Shown here: positions 25,199-34,011 of the stretch, in pieces
How positions within the stretch are numbered: the stretch's first letter is position 1
How the letters are laid out: every line of letters begins with the position of its first letter
DNA from: Spongiactinospora sp. TRM90649
GTDB lineage: Bacteria > Actinomycetota > Actinomycetes > Streptosporangiales > Streptosporangiaceae
Assembly (NCBI RefSeq): GCF_029382225.1
Contig: NZ_JARLTC010000016.1
Coordinates: forward strand, 1-51,509
Reading direction: 5' to 3'
DNA: 51,509 nt
Notes under the pieces: generated by a model
Database searches by the model: none
What the model saw: the letters and a program-made list of their open reading frames with translations, nothing else
What the model was told of the DNA's origin: nothing
Program-made: the position numbers and the translations under genes

Positions 25199-25942
25199 TC
25201 AGCGGTTGAAGAGGTAGCGCCGGGGCGTGGTGCCGACCGTGCGGCGGAACGCCGCCAGGAACGCGCTCGACGTGGCGTATCCCACGTCGTGCGCCACCCG
25301 CGACACCGGCCGCCCCTCGGCCAGCAGCGGCAGGGCGGCGCGCAGCCGGACCTGGGTGCGCCAGTGGTCGAAGCTCATGCCCGTGTCGCGCGCGAACAAC
25401 CGGGTCATCGTCCGCCTGCTCACGCCCGCCGCGCGAGCGTGAGCCTCAAGGCCGCGCGGATCGGCCGGATCGGCCAGCAGGGCGGAGGCCACCGTCCGGA
25501 CGCGCTCGTCGGTGGGCTCCGGCACGTCGATGGGCCGGGTGGGCAGCGGGTGCAGCAGGTCGGGGACCATCGCCTCGGCACGCCGTCGCGCGTCATCGGC
25601 GAGGTCGGTGCGGGCCAGGTATCCGATCAGCTCGGCCAGCAGGCCGTCGACGCCCACCGCCGTGGGCTCCCGCCAGTCCAGCGGGCAGTGCTCCGGCGCC
25701 AGGTACAGGCCGCACAGCACCGCGTCGCGGGTCGCGCCGGTCTCATGGGCGACGCCTGCGGGCAGCCACAACGCCCTGGTGGGCGGCAGGACCCAGTACA
25801 TTCCGTCCACACCGACGCTGAGGACGCCCCGCCGGGTCCAGGCGAGCTGGTGGTGCGTGTGGCTGTGCAGCGGGAACCACTCGCCCGAGGCCAGCGGGAA
25901 CCGGCCGACGACGATCGCGCCCGCGTCTTTCGTGTCCTCCAT
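25199..25942 (-). CDS. AraC-family transcriptional regulator
   Basis: A 247-residue regulator. The N-terminal cupin-like sensor (GEWFPLHSHTHHQLAWTRRG, then VLPPTRALWLPAGVAHETGA) binds a small ligand. Two helix-turn-helix units fill the C-terminal ~90 residues, ending VAHDVGYATSSAFLAAFRRT and GTTPRRY. The ATG at 25942 is preferred; an in-frame ATG at 25991-25993 would extend it by 17 residues. It is divergent from the DHA2 exporter gene at 26005 and probably controls it. Confidence 0.9.
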   Translation of the reverse strand: MEDTKDAGAIVVGRFPLASGEWFPLHSHTHHQLAWTRRGVLSVGVDGMYWVLPPTRALWLPAGVAHETGATRDAVLCGLYLAPEHCPLDWREPTAVGVDGLLAELIGYLARTDLADDARRRAEAMVPDLLHPLPTRPIDVPEPTDERVRTVASALLADPADPRGLEAHARAAGVSRRTMTRLFARDTGMSFDHWRTQVRLRAALPLLAEGRPVSRVAHDVGYATSSAFLAAFRRTVGTTPRRYLFNR

Positions 25943-26004
25943 ACGACACAGTCTGGCCCCATCACGGATTGTGGCCGCACCGCGACGGCTCATAGCGTCG
26001 TCGG

Positions 26005-27366
26005 ATGCGAATGTTCGTCCTGTGTCTCGCCCAGTTCATACTCGTCCTCGATGACACGGTGGTGAACGTGGCCCTGCCCAGCATCCGCGATGAGCTGGGC
26101 TTCAGCTCGTCCGGGCTGCCCTGGGTGGTCAACGCCTACTTCCTGGCCTTCGGCGGGCTCCTGCTGCTGTGCGGCCGGATGGCGGACCTGCTGGGCCGCC
26201 GCCGCGTCTTCCTCATCGGGATGGCGCTGTTCGGGGTGGCCAGCCTGGCCTGCGGGCTCGCGCAGGAGGCGTGGCAGCTCGTGATCGGGCGGTTCGTGCA
26301 GGGCGCGGGCGCCGCGATGGCCGGCCCGGCGGCGATGTCGATGATCACGTTGCTGTATCCGGGGCCGGAGGAGCGCGCCAGGGCGCTGGGCGTCTGGGGC
26401 GGAGTAGCCGCCCTGGGAGGAACCTCGGGGCTGGTGCTGTCCGGGGTGCTGACCGACCTGGTGTCCTGGCGTGGGATCTTCCTGATCAACCTGCCCGTCG
26501 TCGCCATGGTGCTCGTGCTGCTTCCCCGCCTGATCCCCGAGTCCCGTGCCCCCGGACGGCGTCGCCTCGACGTTCCCGGCGCGGTGCTGGTCACCGGGAC
26601 CGCCGTGGCGCTGGTGTACGCGCTACTGCGGAGCGCGGAGACCGGCTGGGGCGATCCGATCGTGATCGGCGTCGTCGTGCTCTCCGCCGCCCTGGCGGTG
26701 GCGTTCCTGGTCGCCGAGTCGCGGACGGCGGCGCCGCTGGTGCCCCGGTCGTTCCTGGCCTCGCGGACGCGGGCGGTGGCCAACGGCGCGACCCTGCTCT
26801 TCTCCTTGGCGATGTACGCGATGTCGTTCCTGCTGATGATCCAGGTGCAGACCGCGCTCGGCTACAGCCCGCTGCTGGCCGGGGTCGCCTACCTGCCCTA
26901 CGGCGCCGGCATCCTCGCGGGGATGTGGCTGTCCTCCCGCATCTCCCTCCGGATCGGGACCCGCCGGGCGCTGCTCCTGGCCTTCCTGGTCAACATCGCG
27001 GGCCTGCTGACGCTGTCCGGCGTGGCGGCGGGCGACTCCTACGCCGCCCACGTCCTGCCCGGCCTGCTCATCCTGAGCCTGGGCAACGGCCTGAGCCTGC
27101 CGGTCATGGCCGCGGCCGCGGTCGACGGCACCACCGCGGAGGACGCCGGTCTCGGCTCGGCCCTGTTCACCTCCGTCCAGCAGATCGGCGGCGCCGTCGG
27201 GGTGGCCGCGCTGGCCACCATGGGGTTCTCGGGCGGGCTGACGGCGGGCGCGGCCTGCGTGGCGCTCGGGGCCGTGCTCATCGCCGTCCTGCTCCCCTCG
27301 CGAACCCGCGAGGGTGAGGTCAGCGGTACACGAGACCGGCTCCGACCTCGATCACCTGCCCGGTGA
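26005..27366 (+). CDS. MFS exporter, DHA2 family
   Basis: A 453-residue drug/proton antiporter. Motif D1 LDDTVVNVALP in helix 1 and motif A GRMADLLGRRR after helix 2 are family signatures; motif C appears as GGTSGLVLSG. Twelve or more hydrophobic segments are visible, and the protein is short for the usual 14-helix DHA2 form. The last ~16 residues (after PSRTREGEVS) are read from the antisense strand of an SDR fragment, so the original C-terminus has been replaced. The divergent AraC regulator likely governs expression. Confidence 0.92.
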   Translation: MRMFVLCLAQFILVLDDTVVNVALPSIRDELGFSSSGLPWVVNAYFLAFGGLLLLCGRMADLLGRRRVFLIGMALFGVASLACGLAQEAWQLVIGRFVQGAGAAMAGPAAMSMITLLYPGPEERARALGVWGGVAALGGTSGLVLSGVLTDLVSWRGIFLINLPVVAMVLVLLPRLIPESRAPGRRRLDVPGAVLVTGTAVALVYALLRSAETGWGDPIVIGVVVLSAALAVAFLVAESRTAAPLVPRSFLASRTRAVANGATLLFSLAMYAMSFLLMIQVQTALGYSPLLAGVAYLPYGAGILAGMWLSSRISLRIGTRRALLLAFLVNIAGLLTLSGVAAGDSYAAHVLPGLLILSLGNGLSLPVMAAAAVDGTTAEDAGLGSALFTSVQQIGGAVGVAALATMGFSGGLTAGAACVALGAVLIAVLLPSRTREGEVSGTRDRLRPRSPAR

Positions 27367-27565
27367 GACCGGCCGCGCCGTCGCCGGCCAGCGCGCCCGC
27401 GTGCAGGGCGCTGACGCCGACCCCGCCGCAGCCGACCACCGCCATGCTCTCACCGGTCCGCACCCGCGCGGTGTCGCGCACCGCGCCCACCCCGGTCGCG
27501 GCGGCGCAGCCGATCAGCGCGACCAGGTCCAGCGGGATCCGCGGATCGACGGTGACCACGGCGGG
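27320..27565 (-). pseudogene. Fused remnants of a zinc ADH and an SDR
   Basis: On the minus strand a zinc alcohol dehydrogenase core fragment (VDPRIPLDLVALIGCAAATG, then VRTGESMAVVGCGGVGVSAL) runs in frame into LTGQVIEVGAGLVYR, the typical C-terminal end of a short-chain dehydrogenase. Neither has a start, active site or full fold, and together they span only ~80 residues. The ADH piece covers about 27386-27565 and the SDR piece 27320-27385. The fragment overlaps the 3' end of the exporter gene by 47 bases. It marks the left edge of the catabolic island. Confidence 0.75.
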
Positions 27566-27680
27566 CCCGTACCCTCTTCTGACCTGGGCGGCCCCACCGG
27601 CGGACGGTCCGGGCCAGGAGCATACGCTCCCTTGGTAGGGAACCGTGAACCCGATCAGAACCGAGCAAGGAGTGATCCCG

Positions 27681-29024
27681 ATGACCGAGTACGCCGTTCG
27701 AGACCCGGCCACCGGCGAGCTGGTAGAGACGTTCCCTACCGCGAGCGACGCCGAGATCGCCGCCGCCGTGGACCTCGCCGCCGCCGCCTCGGCGGGGTGG
27801 GCGCGCTCCACCACGGTCGCCGACCGTGTCGCCCTGCTCCGCCGCGTCGGCGAACTGCACAGGGAGCGCCGTGCGGAGCTCGCCGACGCGATCGTCGCGG
27901 AGATGGGCAAGCCGGTCGAGGACGCTCGTGGCGAGATCGACTTCTGCGTCGCGATCTACGACTACTACGCGGACAACGCCGAGACCTTCCTGGCGGACGA
28001 GCCCGTGAAGCTGCTCGGCGGTGACGGCTCGGCCGTCGTGCGCCGCAGCCCGGTGGGCGTGCTCCTGGGGATCATGCCCTGGAACTACCCGGCCTATCAG
28101 GTCGCCCGCTTCGCCGCGCCGAACCTGGCGCTCGGCAACACGATCCTGCTCAAGCACGCCCCGCAGTGCCCGCGCTCGGCGGCGCTGCTGGAGCGCGTCT
28201 TCAGGGACGCGGGCTTCCCCGAAGGCGCCTACGTCAACGTCTACGCGACGAACGAGCAGATCGCCGAGATCATCGCCGACCCCCGCGTGCGCGGCGTGTC
28301 GCTGACCGGCTCCGGACGGGCCGGGGCGGCGGTCGCGGAGATCGCCGGCCGGCACCTGAAGAAGGTGGTGCTCGAACTGGGCGGGTCCGACCCGTTCGTA
28401 CTGCTCTCGACCGACGACCTGGCCGCCGCCGTCGACTCCGCGGTCTCCGCGCGGCTGGAGAACACCGGCCAGGCGTGCAACGCGGCGAAGCGCTTCATCG
28501 TGGCCGACGAACTCCACGACGACTTCGTCTCGCTGTTCACCCGGCGTCTCCAGGCCGCCGCGAGCGGCGCGCCGCTGTCGTCGGTCGCGGCGGCGGAGAA
28601 CCTCGGCCGGCAGGTCGATCGCGCGGTCGAGCAGGGCGCGACGTTCCACAGCTCGGGAAAGCGCCAGGGCGGGCACTTCCCGACGGGCGTGCTGACGGGG
28701 GTGACCCCCGATCACGACGTGTACCACGAGGAGCTGTTCGGCCCTGTCGCGATCGTCGTCCGGGCCGCGGACGAGGACGACGCCGTGCGGATCGCCAACG
28801 ACACGCCCTACGGCCTCGGCTCCTACGTCTTCACGACCGACGCGGACCAGGCTCAGCGGGTCGCGGAGCGGATCGAGGCGGGCATGGTCTTCGTCAACGG
28901 GGTCGGCGCGGACAGCGCGGAACTCCCGTTCGGCGGGGTGAAGGCCTCCGGCTTCGGCCGCGAACTGGGGCGGTCCGGCATCGAGGAGTTCGTCAACAAG
29001 AAGCTCATTCGCGTCGTCGCCTGA
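27681..29024 (+). CDS. Aldehyde dehydrogenase (succinate-semialdehyde type)
   Basis: A 447-residue NAD(P)-dependent aldehyde dehydrogenase. The substrate channel starts at IMPWNYPAYQVARFAAPNLA, the general base is Glu in VLELGGSDPF and the nucleophile is Cys in ENTGQACNAAKRF; the C-terminal landmark is PFGGVKASGFGREL. It resembles succinate-semialdehyde dehydrogenases. About a dozen residues are missing where relatives read KVGDPxDPxTDxGP; here LQAAASGAPLSS joins directly. AAGGAG at 27667-27672 supports the ATG at 27681. In context it would oxidise an aldehyde released by the aromatic pathway. Confidence 0.92.
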   Translation: MTEYAVRDPATGELVETFPTASDAEIAAAVDLAAAASAGWARSTTVADRVALLRRVGELHRERRAELADAIVAEMGKPVEDARGEIDFCVAIYDYYADNAETFLADEPVKLLGGDGSAVVRRSPVGVLLGIMPWNYPAYQVARFAAPNLALGNTILLKHAPQCPRSAALLERVFRDAGFPEGAYVNVYATNEQIAEIIADPRVRGVSLTGSGRAGAAVAEIAGRHLKKVVLELGGSDPFVLLSTDDLAAAVDSAVSARLENTGQACNAAKRFIVADELHDDFVSLFTRRLQAAASGAPLSSVAAAENLGRQVDRAVEQGATFHSSGKRQGGHFPTGVLTGVTPDHDVYHEELFGPVAIVVRAADEDDAVRIANDTPYGLGSYVFTTDADQAQRVAERIEAGMVFVNGVGADSAELPFGGVKASGFGRELGRSGIEEFVNKKLIRVVA

Positions 29025-29040
29025 CGAGGGCGCGGGTTCG

Positions 29041-29379
29041 TCATGAGTGTCCGGCCACGAAGGCGGTGTCCACGCCGATCGGGCCGAGCTTCCGCGCGCC
29101 GCCCGGGTCGCCGAGGGGCTCCGCCCGGCCGGGCAGGACGTCGGCGAAGAACGCGCGGGAGTCCTCAAGGTGGACCAGCAGGTCGGGGTCCTTCCTGGCC
29201 TTGCGGTCGACCACGATCGCGGAGACCGGGCACTCCACCTCGCAGGCGCCGCAGTCGATGCACTCGGTGGGGTTGATGTAGCTCTTGCGCCCGCCCTCGT
29301 AGATGCAGTCGACGGGGCAGACCTCCACGCAGGAACGGTCGAGGACGTCGACGCAGCCCGCGCCGATGACATAGCTCAT
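29041..29379 (-). CDS. Ferredoxin, 7Fe/FdxA type
   Basis: A 112-residue ferredoxin. The cysteine pattern C-x6-C-x3-C-x3-C (CVDVLDRSCVEVCPVDC) followed by CIDCGACEVECP is that of bacterial two-cluster ferredoxins carrying [3Fe-4S] and [4Fe-4S] centres. A 60-residue tail follows, as in FdxA. AAGGATCACC precedes the ATG. It lies directly behind the ferredoxin reductase on the same strand and is the natural electron carrier for the divergent Rieske oxygenase, though most such oxygenases use Rieske or [2Fe-2S] ferredoxins. Confidence 0.93.
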   Translation of the reverse strand: MSYVIGAGCVDVLDRSCVEVCPVDCIYEGGRKSYINPTECIDCGACEVECPVSAIVVDRKARKDPDLLVHLEDSRAFFADVLPGRAEPLGDPGGARKLGPIGVDTAFVAGHS

Positions 29380-29415
29380 GGTGATCCTTCTGTTGGGGCG
29401 ATCGATGGACCCGGC

Positions 29416-30408
29416 TCAGGCTCCGTCGGTGGAGTGGCCGGGGAAGAGGGTGAGGTCGGGGTCGAGATCGACCGCGACGTGGTTCATCGCGGTCGCGACC
29501 TCGCCGAAGCCGACCGACATCAGCCTCACCTTCCCGTCGTAGTCGGTGAGGTCGCCCGCCGCGTACACGCGGGGCAGGTTGGTCCGCATGCGGCGGTCCA
29601 CCGCCACCGAACGGCCCGCGAGCTCCAATCCCCAGTCGCGCAGCGGGCCGAGGTCGCTGATGAAGCCGAGGGCGGCGATGACGTGGTCGGCGGGCAGCAC
29701 GGTCTCGTCGCCGCTCCTGGCGCGCACGGTCACCTTCGCCAGGCGGCCCGCTTCGCGTTCGCCGTGCAGGGCGACGATCTCGGAGTCGGTGTGGACGTCG
29801 ACGGCGCCCGCGCGTACCCGCGCCAGGGTCGCCGCGTGCCCGCGGAACACCGCGCGCCGGTGCACGAGCGTCACCGACCGTGCGCTGCCCGACAGCGCGT
29901 CCGCCCAGTCCAGCGCGCTGTCCCCGCCGCCGACGATCACCACGTCCCGGCCCGCGTGGACGCGCGGATCGACCACGAAGTACGACAGGCCCCGGCCGAG
30001 CCACTCCTCCCCGCACGGGAGCGGACGGGGCGTCGGGGTGCCGATGCCGGCGGTGAGGACGACGGCGCGGGCCCGGACTACCGTTCCGTCGCTCAGCGTC
30101 AGCACCGGCTCCCCGTCGCTGTGCGTGAGGTTCACCGCCTGCCGTCCGAGCACGTACGTGGGGTCGAAGGCCGCCGCCTGGGCCACCAGCGCGGCGACGA
30201 AGTCACGGCCCCGGATCGCCGGAATGGCGGCGACGTCGCGGATCTCCTTCTCCGGATAGAGCGCCGTCACCTGCCCGCCCGGCTGGGGCAGCACATCGAC
30301 GACCACGGTCGACAGCCCCCGGAACCCGGCGTAGTAGGCGCCGTAAAGGCCCGTGGGACCTGCGCCGACGATGACGACGTCGGTATCGATGGTCCTGGTC
30401 GCGCTCAC
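29416..30408 (-). CDS. Ferredoxin-NAD(P)H reductase, TrxR-like (FNR type 2)
   Basis: A 330-residue flavoprotein. FAD binds at VVIVGAGPTGLYGAYYAGFR, NAD(P) at VVIVGGGDSALDWADALSG, and the C-terminal FAD motif is RVYAAGDLTDYDGKVRLMS. The CxxC redox pair of thioredoxin reductases is absent, as in the TrxR-like ferredoxin-NADP reductases of Bacillus (YumC) and green sulfur bacteria. The GTG at 30408 is chosen because GGAGG lies six bases upstream; GTG at 30411 is an alternative. Upstream of the ferredoxin, it forms a two-gene electron-transfer operon divergent from the Rieske oxygenase. Confidence 0.92.
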   Translation of the reverse strand: MSATRTIDTDVVIVGAGPTGLYGAYYAGFRGLSTVVVDVLPQPGGQVTALYPEKEIRDVAAIPAIRGRDFVAALVAQAAAFDPTYVLGRQAVNLTHSDGEPVLTLSDGTVVRARAVVLTAGIGTPTPRPLPCGEEWLGRGLSYFVVDPRVHAGRDVVIVGGGDSALDWADALSGSARSVTLVHRRAVFRGHAATLARVRAGAVDVHTDSEIVALHGEREAGRLAKVTVRARSGDETVLPADHVIAALGFISDLGPLRDWGLELAGRSVAVDRRMRTNLPRVYAAGDLTDYDGKVRLMSVGFGEVATAMNHVAVDLDPDLTLFPGHSTDGA

Positions 30409-30540
30409 CACATGCCTCCAGCTCTTGAGCCTTACGGGGGTGAATGTAGGGGCCGCTCCGCCGCACGTCGTGTGCCGTGGGCCGCTGAACGAACCGATGG
30501 CCGCCTTCCGCGCGAATTCGCCGTCCGGGTCCACCAGGCG

Positions 30541-30553
30541 AACCGCATCGGTT
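30541..30553. promoter_or_regulatory. Palindrome in the reductase/oxygenase divergent promoter region
   Basis: AACCG-CAT-CGGTT is an exact 5-bp inverted repeat in the 252-bp gap between the divergent reductase and oxygenase genes. A related half-site GAACCGAT lies at 30491-30498. It may bind the regulator of the catabolic genes, none of which is intact nearby. The rest of the gap shows nothing I can name. Confidence 0.35.
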
Positions 30554-30660
30554 GTCCGGCCGTCGCGACCGGTGATGTCCTCCGGATCGGGCCGGCACCT
30601 CGGCCCTCCGTGAGGCCGGGCGCCGGCCTTCGCGCCCGCAGAGACATGGAGGACGAGACC

Positions 30661-31908
30661 GTGAACCTTGAGCCGCCGGCCGCGCCGTCCGGCACCCCCG
30701 AGAAGGCCGACACACCGGGGAAGAGGCCCGCCCGGCATCGGGAGGGCAGGCTTCCCGGACGTCAGGACTGGTCCACCTGGCCGCACTACCAGGCGGCGGC
30801 CGCGGGCTTCCGGGGCTACTGGTACCCGGTCTGCTTCTCCTCACAGGTGGGAGAGAAGCCGCGCAAGGTGCGCCTGCTCGGCGAGGACCTCTTCGTCATC
30901 CGTGACAAGGGCAGGGCGTACGCCATGAAGGACCGCTGCCCGCATCGCGGCGTGCCGCTCAGCCACGGCAACAAGCAGTTCCCCGGAACGGTGTCGTGCG
31001 TCTACCACGGCTGGACGTTCGACCTCGAAAGCGGCGACCTCGTCGCGGCCATCACCGACGGGCCGCGATCGCCGATCTGCCGGAAGGTCACCCAGCCCAC
31101 CTACGACGTCGAGGAACGCCTCGGCATGGTGTGGGTGTTCATCGGCGACGGTGAGACGCCCCACCCGATCGACGAGCAGCTTCCCGAGGAGCTCGTGTCG
31201 AACGCGGCCGTGCTCGGGCAGCGCATCCAGCCGCGCGAGGGCAACTGGCGATTCGCCTGTGAGAACGGCTTCGACGAGGGGCACGCCAAGTACCTGCACC
31301 GGACGGCGCTGTGGCGGCTGTTCAAGCCCATGCCGGTGTGGAACACCACGAAGATCGTCAAGCGCGGCCGATGGATCTACCGCGTGCAGGAACAGCAGTA
31401 CTGGGAGGCCGACTTCCCCGGCCTCGGCCGCTGGAGCGGACAGGCGTGGTACAAGACCAGGCCGCCCAAGGAGACCAAGAACATCGGCAACACGACCTCC
31501 CACCGGGAGGTCGACCCCGTCATCGCGGCGCAGGAGTTCCCCGGGTTCGCCTCGGTGAGCATGCCCGGCGTCCTGCGCATCGCCTACCCGACCTTCATCC
31601 ACTACGAGTTCTACGTCCCCGTGGACGAGGACGACCACCTCTACGTCGGGGTGATGGCGGACTTCAAGCAGGGCCTCAAGACGCTGCCGTTCTACGTCAA
31701 GTACCTCGGCGCCGTCCGCTGGCTGTTCCACGGGCAGTTCTCCGGCCAGGACAAGTGGATGGTCGAGGTCACCGACGCGCCGCCGGAGAAGCTCTACCGG
31801 CCCGACGACGCGCTGCTGCAGTGGCGCAAGCTCGCGGAGGACGTCAGCGAGGACCGGCTGGACCGCCTGCGCGGGCAGGGCCTCGAACCGGCCGGCCCGA
31901 CGGCCTGA
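30661..31908 (+). CDS. Rieske non-heme iron oxygenase, alpha subunit
   Basis: A 415-residue terminal oxygenase. The Rieske cluster ligands are CPHRG (Cys93, His95) and CVYHGW (Cys113, His116), and the mononuclear iron site is in ENGFDEGHAKYLH (Asp205, His208, His213). Similarity in the N-terminal half (PVCFSSQVGEKPRKVRLLGE) is to alpha-only oxygenases such as carbazole dioxygenase CarAa; no beta subunit gene is present. GTG at 30661 is preferred to ATG at 30646 because GGAGG at 30648-30652 is ideally placed for it. It leads the operon with a ring-cleavage dioxygenase and hydrolases; electrons should come from the divergent reductase and ferredoxin. Substrate not deducible. Confidence 0.93.
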   Translation: MNLEPPAAPSGTPEKADTPGKRPARHREGRLPGRQDWSTWPHYQAAAAGFRGYWYPVCFSSQVGEKPRKVRLLGEDLFVIRDKGRAYAMKDRCPHRGVPLSHGNKQFPGTVSCVYHGWTFDLESGDLVAAITDGPRSPICRKVTQPTYDVEERLGMVWVFIGDGETPHPIDEQLPEELVSNAAVLGQRIQPREGNWRFACENGFDEGHAKYLHRTALWRLFKPMPVWNTTKIVKRGRWIYRVQEQQYWEADFPGLGRWSGQAWYKTRPPKETKNIGNTTSHREVDPVIAAQEFPGFASVSMPGVLRIAYPTFIHYEFYVPVDEDDHLYVGVMADFKQGLKTLPFYVKYLGAVRWLFHGQFSGQDKWMVEVTDAPPEKLYRPDDALLQWRKLAEDVSEDRLDRLRGQGLEPAGPTA

Positions 31909-31928
31909 GCGCAGGAGGAACAGCAGCG

Positions 31929-32864
31929 ATGGGCTCGATCGTCCTGGGCGTGGGCGCCTCCCACTCCACTCTCATGAACACCCACTGGGACAAGGTGGTC
32001 CACACCGAACGCGCGACGGCGTTCCGCGACGGACTGCTCGCGGCGCGCGCCAGGATCGCCGAGGCGCGGCCGGACGTCGTCATCGTCGTCGGCTCCAACC
32101 ACTTCCGGGGATTCTGGCTCGACCTGATCCCGTCCTTCACCCTGGGCCTCGGCGAGGTGATCGCCGCGGGTGACGGCGGCACCCCCCAGGGGCCGCAGCA
32201 CACCGACCCGCCGTTCGCCCAGGCCCTCGCCGCCGAGCTGGTGGCGGCCGGCACCGAAGTCGCGATCTCCGCCCGGCTCACGATCGACCACGGCCAGTCG
32301 CACGCGATCCAGTGGCTGCTGGACGGCATCGACGTACCGGTCGTCCCCCTCGTCGTGAACGTCTTCGCGGCGCCGCTGCCCAGGATGAGCCGATGCGTCG
32401 AGCTCGGCGCGAACATCGCCGCCGCCGTGGCGAGCATGCCCGATGACAGGCGGGTCGTGGTCATCTCCTCCGGCGGGCTGTCCCACCGGCTCCCGTGGCC
32501 GTCGGACTGGACCGACCCAGAAGGCGACGACGAGGAGTTCCTCGTCGGGGCGTGGCTCAACGGCCGCGGGGAGTGGCGGCGGTACGACAAGCGGCGCCGG
32601 GAGATCATCGTCGCCGCCCAGCCGACGATCTTCCCCGACTTCGACGAGCGGTTCCTCGCCGACCTGGAGAAGGGCGACCTGCGCGCCTACGCCGACCTGA
32701 CGACCGAGCAGATCGAGGAGCGCGCCGGCAACGGCGGCCAGGAGCTGCGCACCTGGATGGTGATGGCCGGGGCGCTCGGCTTCGCCCCCGGCAAGGCGCT
32801 CGCCTACGCGCCGATGCCCGAATGGCTGACCGGCATGGCCGCCGCCCTGATCGAACCGGCCTGA
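31929..32864 (+). CDS. Extradiol ring-cleavage dioxygenase, class III (LigB type)
   Basis: A 311-residue enzyme of the LigB superfamily, which opens catechols by meta cleavage using Fe(II). Iron ligands are expected at His12 (GVGASHST) and His58 (VVGSNHFRGF), and VVVISSGGLSHRLP is the conserved core strand-turn with an active-site His. The C-terminal helices (GAWLNGRGEWRRYDKRRREI onward) resemble MhpB-like and protocatechuate-type single-chain members. AGGAGGAA lies 12 bases before the ATG, and the oxygenase gene ends 20 bases upstream. It should cleave the diol formed after the Rieske step. Confidence 0.93.
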   Translation: MGSIVLGVGASHSTLMNTHWDKVVHTERATAFRDGLLAARARIAEARPDVVIVVGSNHFRGFWLDLIPSFTLGLGEVIAAGDGGTPQGPQHTDPPFAQALAAELVAAGTEVAISARLTIDHGQSHAIQWLLDGIDVPVVPLVVNVFAAPLPRMSRCVELGANIAAAVASMPDDRRVVVISSGGLSHRLPWPSDWTDPEGDDEEFLVGAWLNGRGEWRRYDKRRREIIVAAQPTIFPDFDERFLADLEKGDLRAYADLTTEQIEERAGNGGQELRTWMVMAGALGFAPGKALAYAPMPEWLTGMAAALIEPA

Positions 32865-32906
32865 CCGCCCGGCCCCGCTCCCACCGACGAGAAGAGAAGG
32901 CACTCC

Positions 32907-33797
32907 ATGACCGCGACGACCGACCGTCTCACCTCACCCGCCGCGGGGCCCGCCCCCGAAGGGAAGTACGCCGACGCCGACGGCGTCCGCTACCACTACC
33001 TGGACCTGGGGAGCGGCCCGGACACCATCTTCCTGCACGGCGGCGGACCCGGTTGCACCGGCTGGAGCGACTTCGGACCGGTGGCGCCGCTGTTCGCCCG
33101 CGACCGGCGCTGCCTGATCGTCGACATCCTGCAGTACGGCAGGTCCGAGAAGTGCCGGATCAGCGGCCCGATGTGGGACTTCCACACCGTGAAGACCATC
33201 GCGCTGATGGACGCGCTCGGCGTGGAGAAGGCCGACTTCATCTGCAACTCCTGGGGCGGCACGATCGCGCTCCGCCTGGCCGCCGCGCATCCGGAACGGG
33301 TCCGCTCGCTGGTCATCACCGGCAGCATGCCGGTCTTCTACGGCCCTCTCGCACCGCTGCCCGAGAACGGGCACCGCGGCCGCAACGCCCGCGACGTCTA
33401 CTACGGCGGGGAGGGCCCGACCCGGGAGAAGATGCGCAGCCTCATCACCAGGCTCGAATGGTACGACCCGGCGCGGCTGCCCGAGGAGACCCTGCATATG
33501 CGCTGGCGGCAGAGCCTGGACCCCGAGGAGCGCGAGCTGGCGGCGATGTCGGACTCCCCCCGGGGCGAGTGGCAGGACCTGACCGGGGAGCTGGGCCTGA
33601 TCGAGGCCCCGGCGCTGTTCATGTGGGGACGTGAGGACGCCTTCCTGACCCCGGACTACCCGATGATGCTCGCCCGCATGCTGAAGCGCGGCAACCTGCA
33701 CGTCATGGACCACGTGTCCCACCACCTGCAGGAGGAACGGCCGGGCGCCTACCACGCGGTCGTGAACGGCTTCCTGGCGTCCGTCGACCACCTCTGA
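32907..33797 (+). CDS. Alpha/beta hydrolase, meta-cleavage product (C-C) hydrolase
   Basis: A 296-residue hydrolase of the MhpC/BphD/CarC group that splits the carbon-carbon bond of meta-cleavage products. The oxyanion motif is FLHGGGPGCTGWSDFGPV, the nucleophile is Ser115 in ICNSWGGTIAL, the acid is Asp in MWGREDAFLTPD and the base is His in DHVSHHLQEERPG. The HGGGPG phrase is diagnostic of this subfamily. It follows the extradiol dioxygenase by 42 bases with GAGAAGG before the ATG, the expected order in a degradation operon. Confidence 0.92.
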   Translation: MTATTDRLTSPAAGPAPEGKYADADGVRYHYLDLGSGPDTIFLHGGGPGCTGWSDFGPVAPLFARDRRCLIVDILQYGRSEKCRISGPMWDFHTVKTIALMDALGVEKADFICNSWGGTIALRLAAAHPERVRSLVITGSMPVFYGPLAPLPENGHRGRNARDVYYGGEGPTREKMRSLITRLEWYDPARLPEETLHMRWRQSLDPEERELAAMSDSPRGEWQDLTGELGLIEAPALFMWGREDAFLTPDYPMMLARMLKRGNLHVMDHVSHHLQEERPGAYHAVVNGFLASVDHL

Positions 33798-33827
33798 GCC
33801 CCCGCTCACCGACCCCTGGAGAAACCG

Positions 33828-33974
33828 ATGTGGAAGACCGCGGGGCTCGCGGCCCTCGTCCTGGCCCTGGCGGCCGTGGCCGTCGCGAGCCGCCGGATCG
33901 CCCGGCACCAGACGCCCTTCACCGGGCTCGCCGGACGGATCAACACCCGGGTGACCCGTATCAACCAGCCCTGA
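33828..33974 (+). CDS. Small membrane protein (48 residues)
   Basis: A short gene in the gap between the two hydrolases. Codons from ATG 33828 to TGA 33972-33974 give 48 residues: MWKTAGLAALVLALAAVAVA, one transmembrane helix, then a basic RRIARH stretch and a tail ending TRVTRINQP. CTGGAGAAACCG precedes the start. GC-rich third positions and the tight fit (30 and 37 bases to its neighbours) argue for a real gene. It could anchor or assemble an oxygenase complex, or be a transport accessory; no family recognised. Confidence 0.65.
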   Translation: MWKTAGLAALVLALAAVAVASRRIARHQTPFTGLAGRINTRVTRINQP

Positions 33975-34011
33975 CCCCAGGCCCGCTCCGCGACGCAAGG
34001 AAGAACCGATC

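Noticed and set aside
29047..30660. N-terminal extension of the Rieske oxygenase by about 540 residues
   Set aside because: The extension is antisense to the ferredoxin and reductase genes; the oxygenase fold and GGAGG site place the start at 30661.
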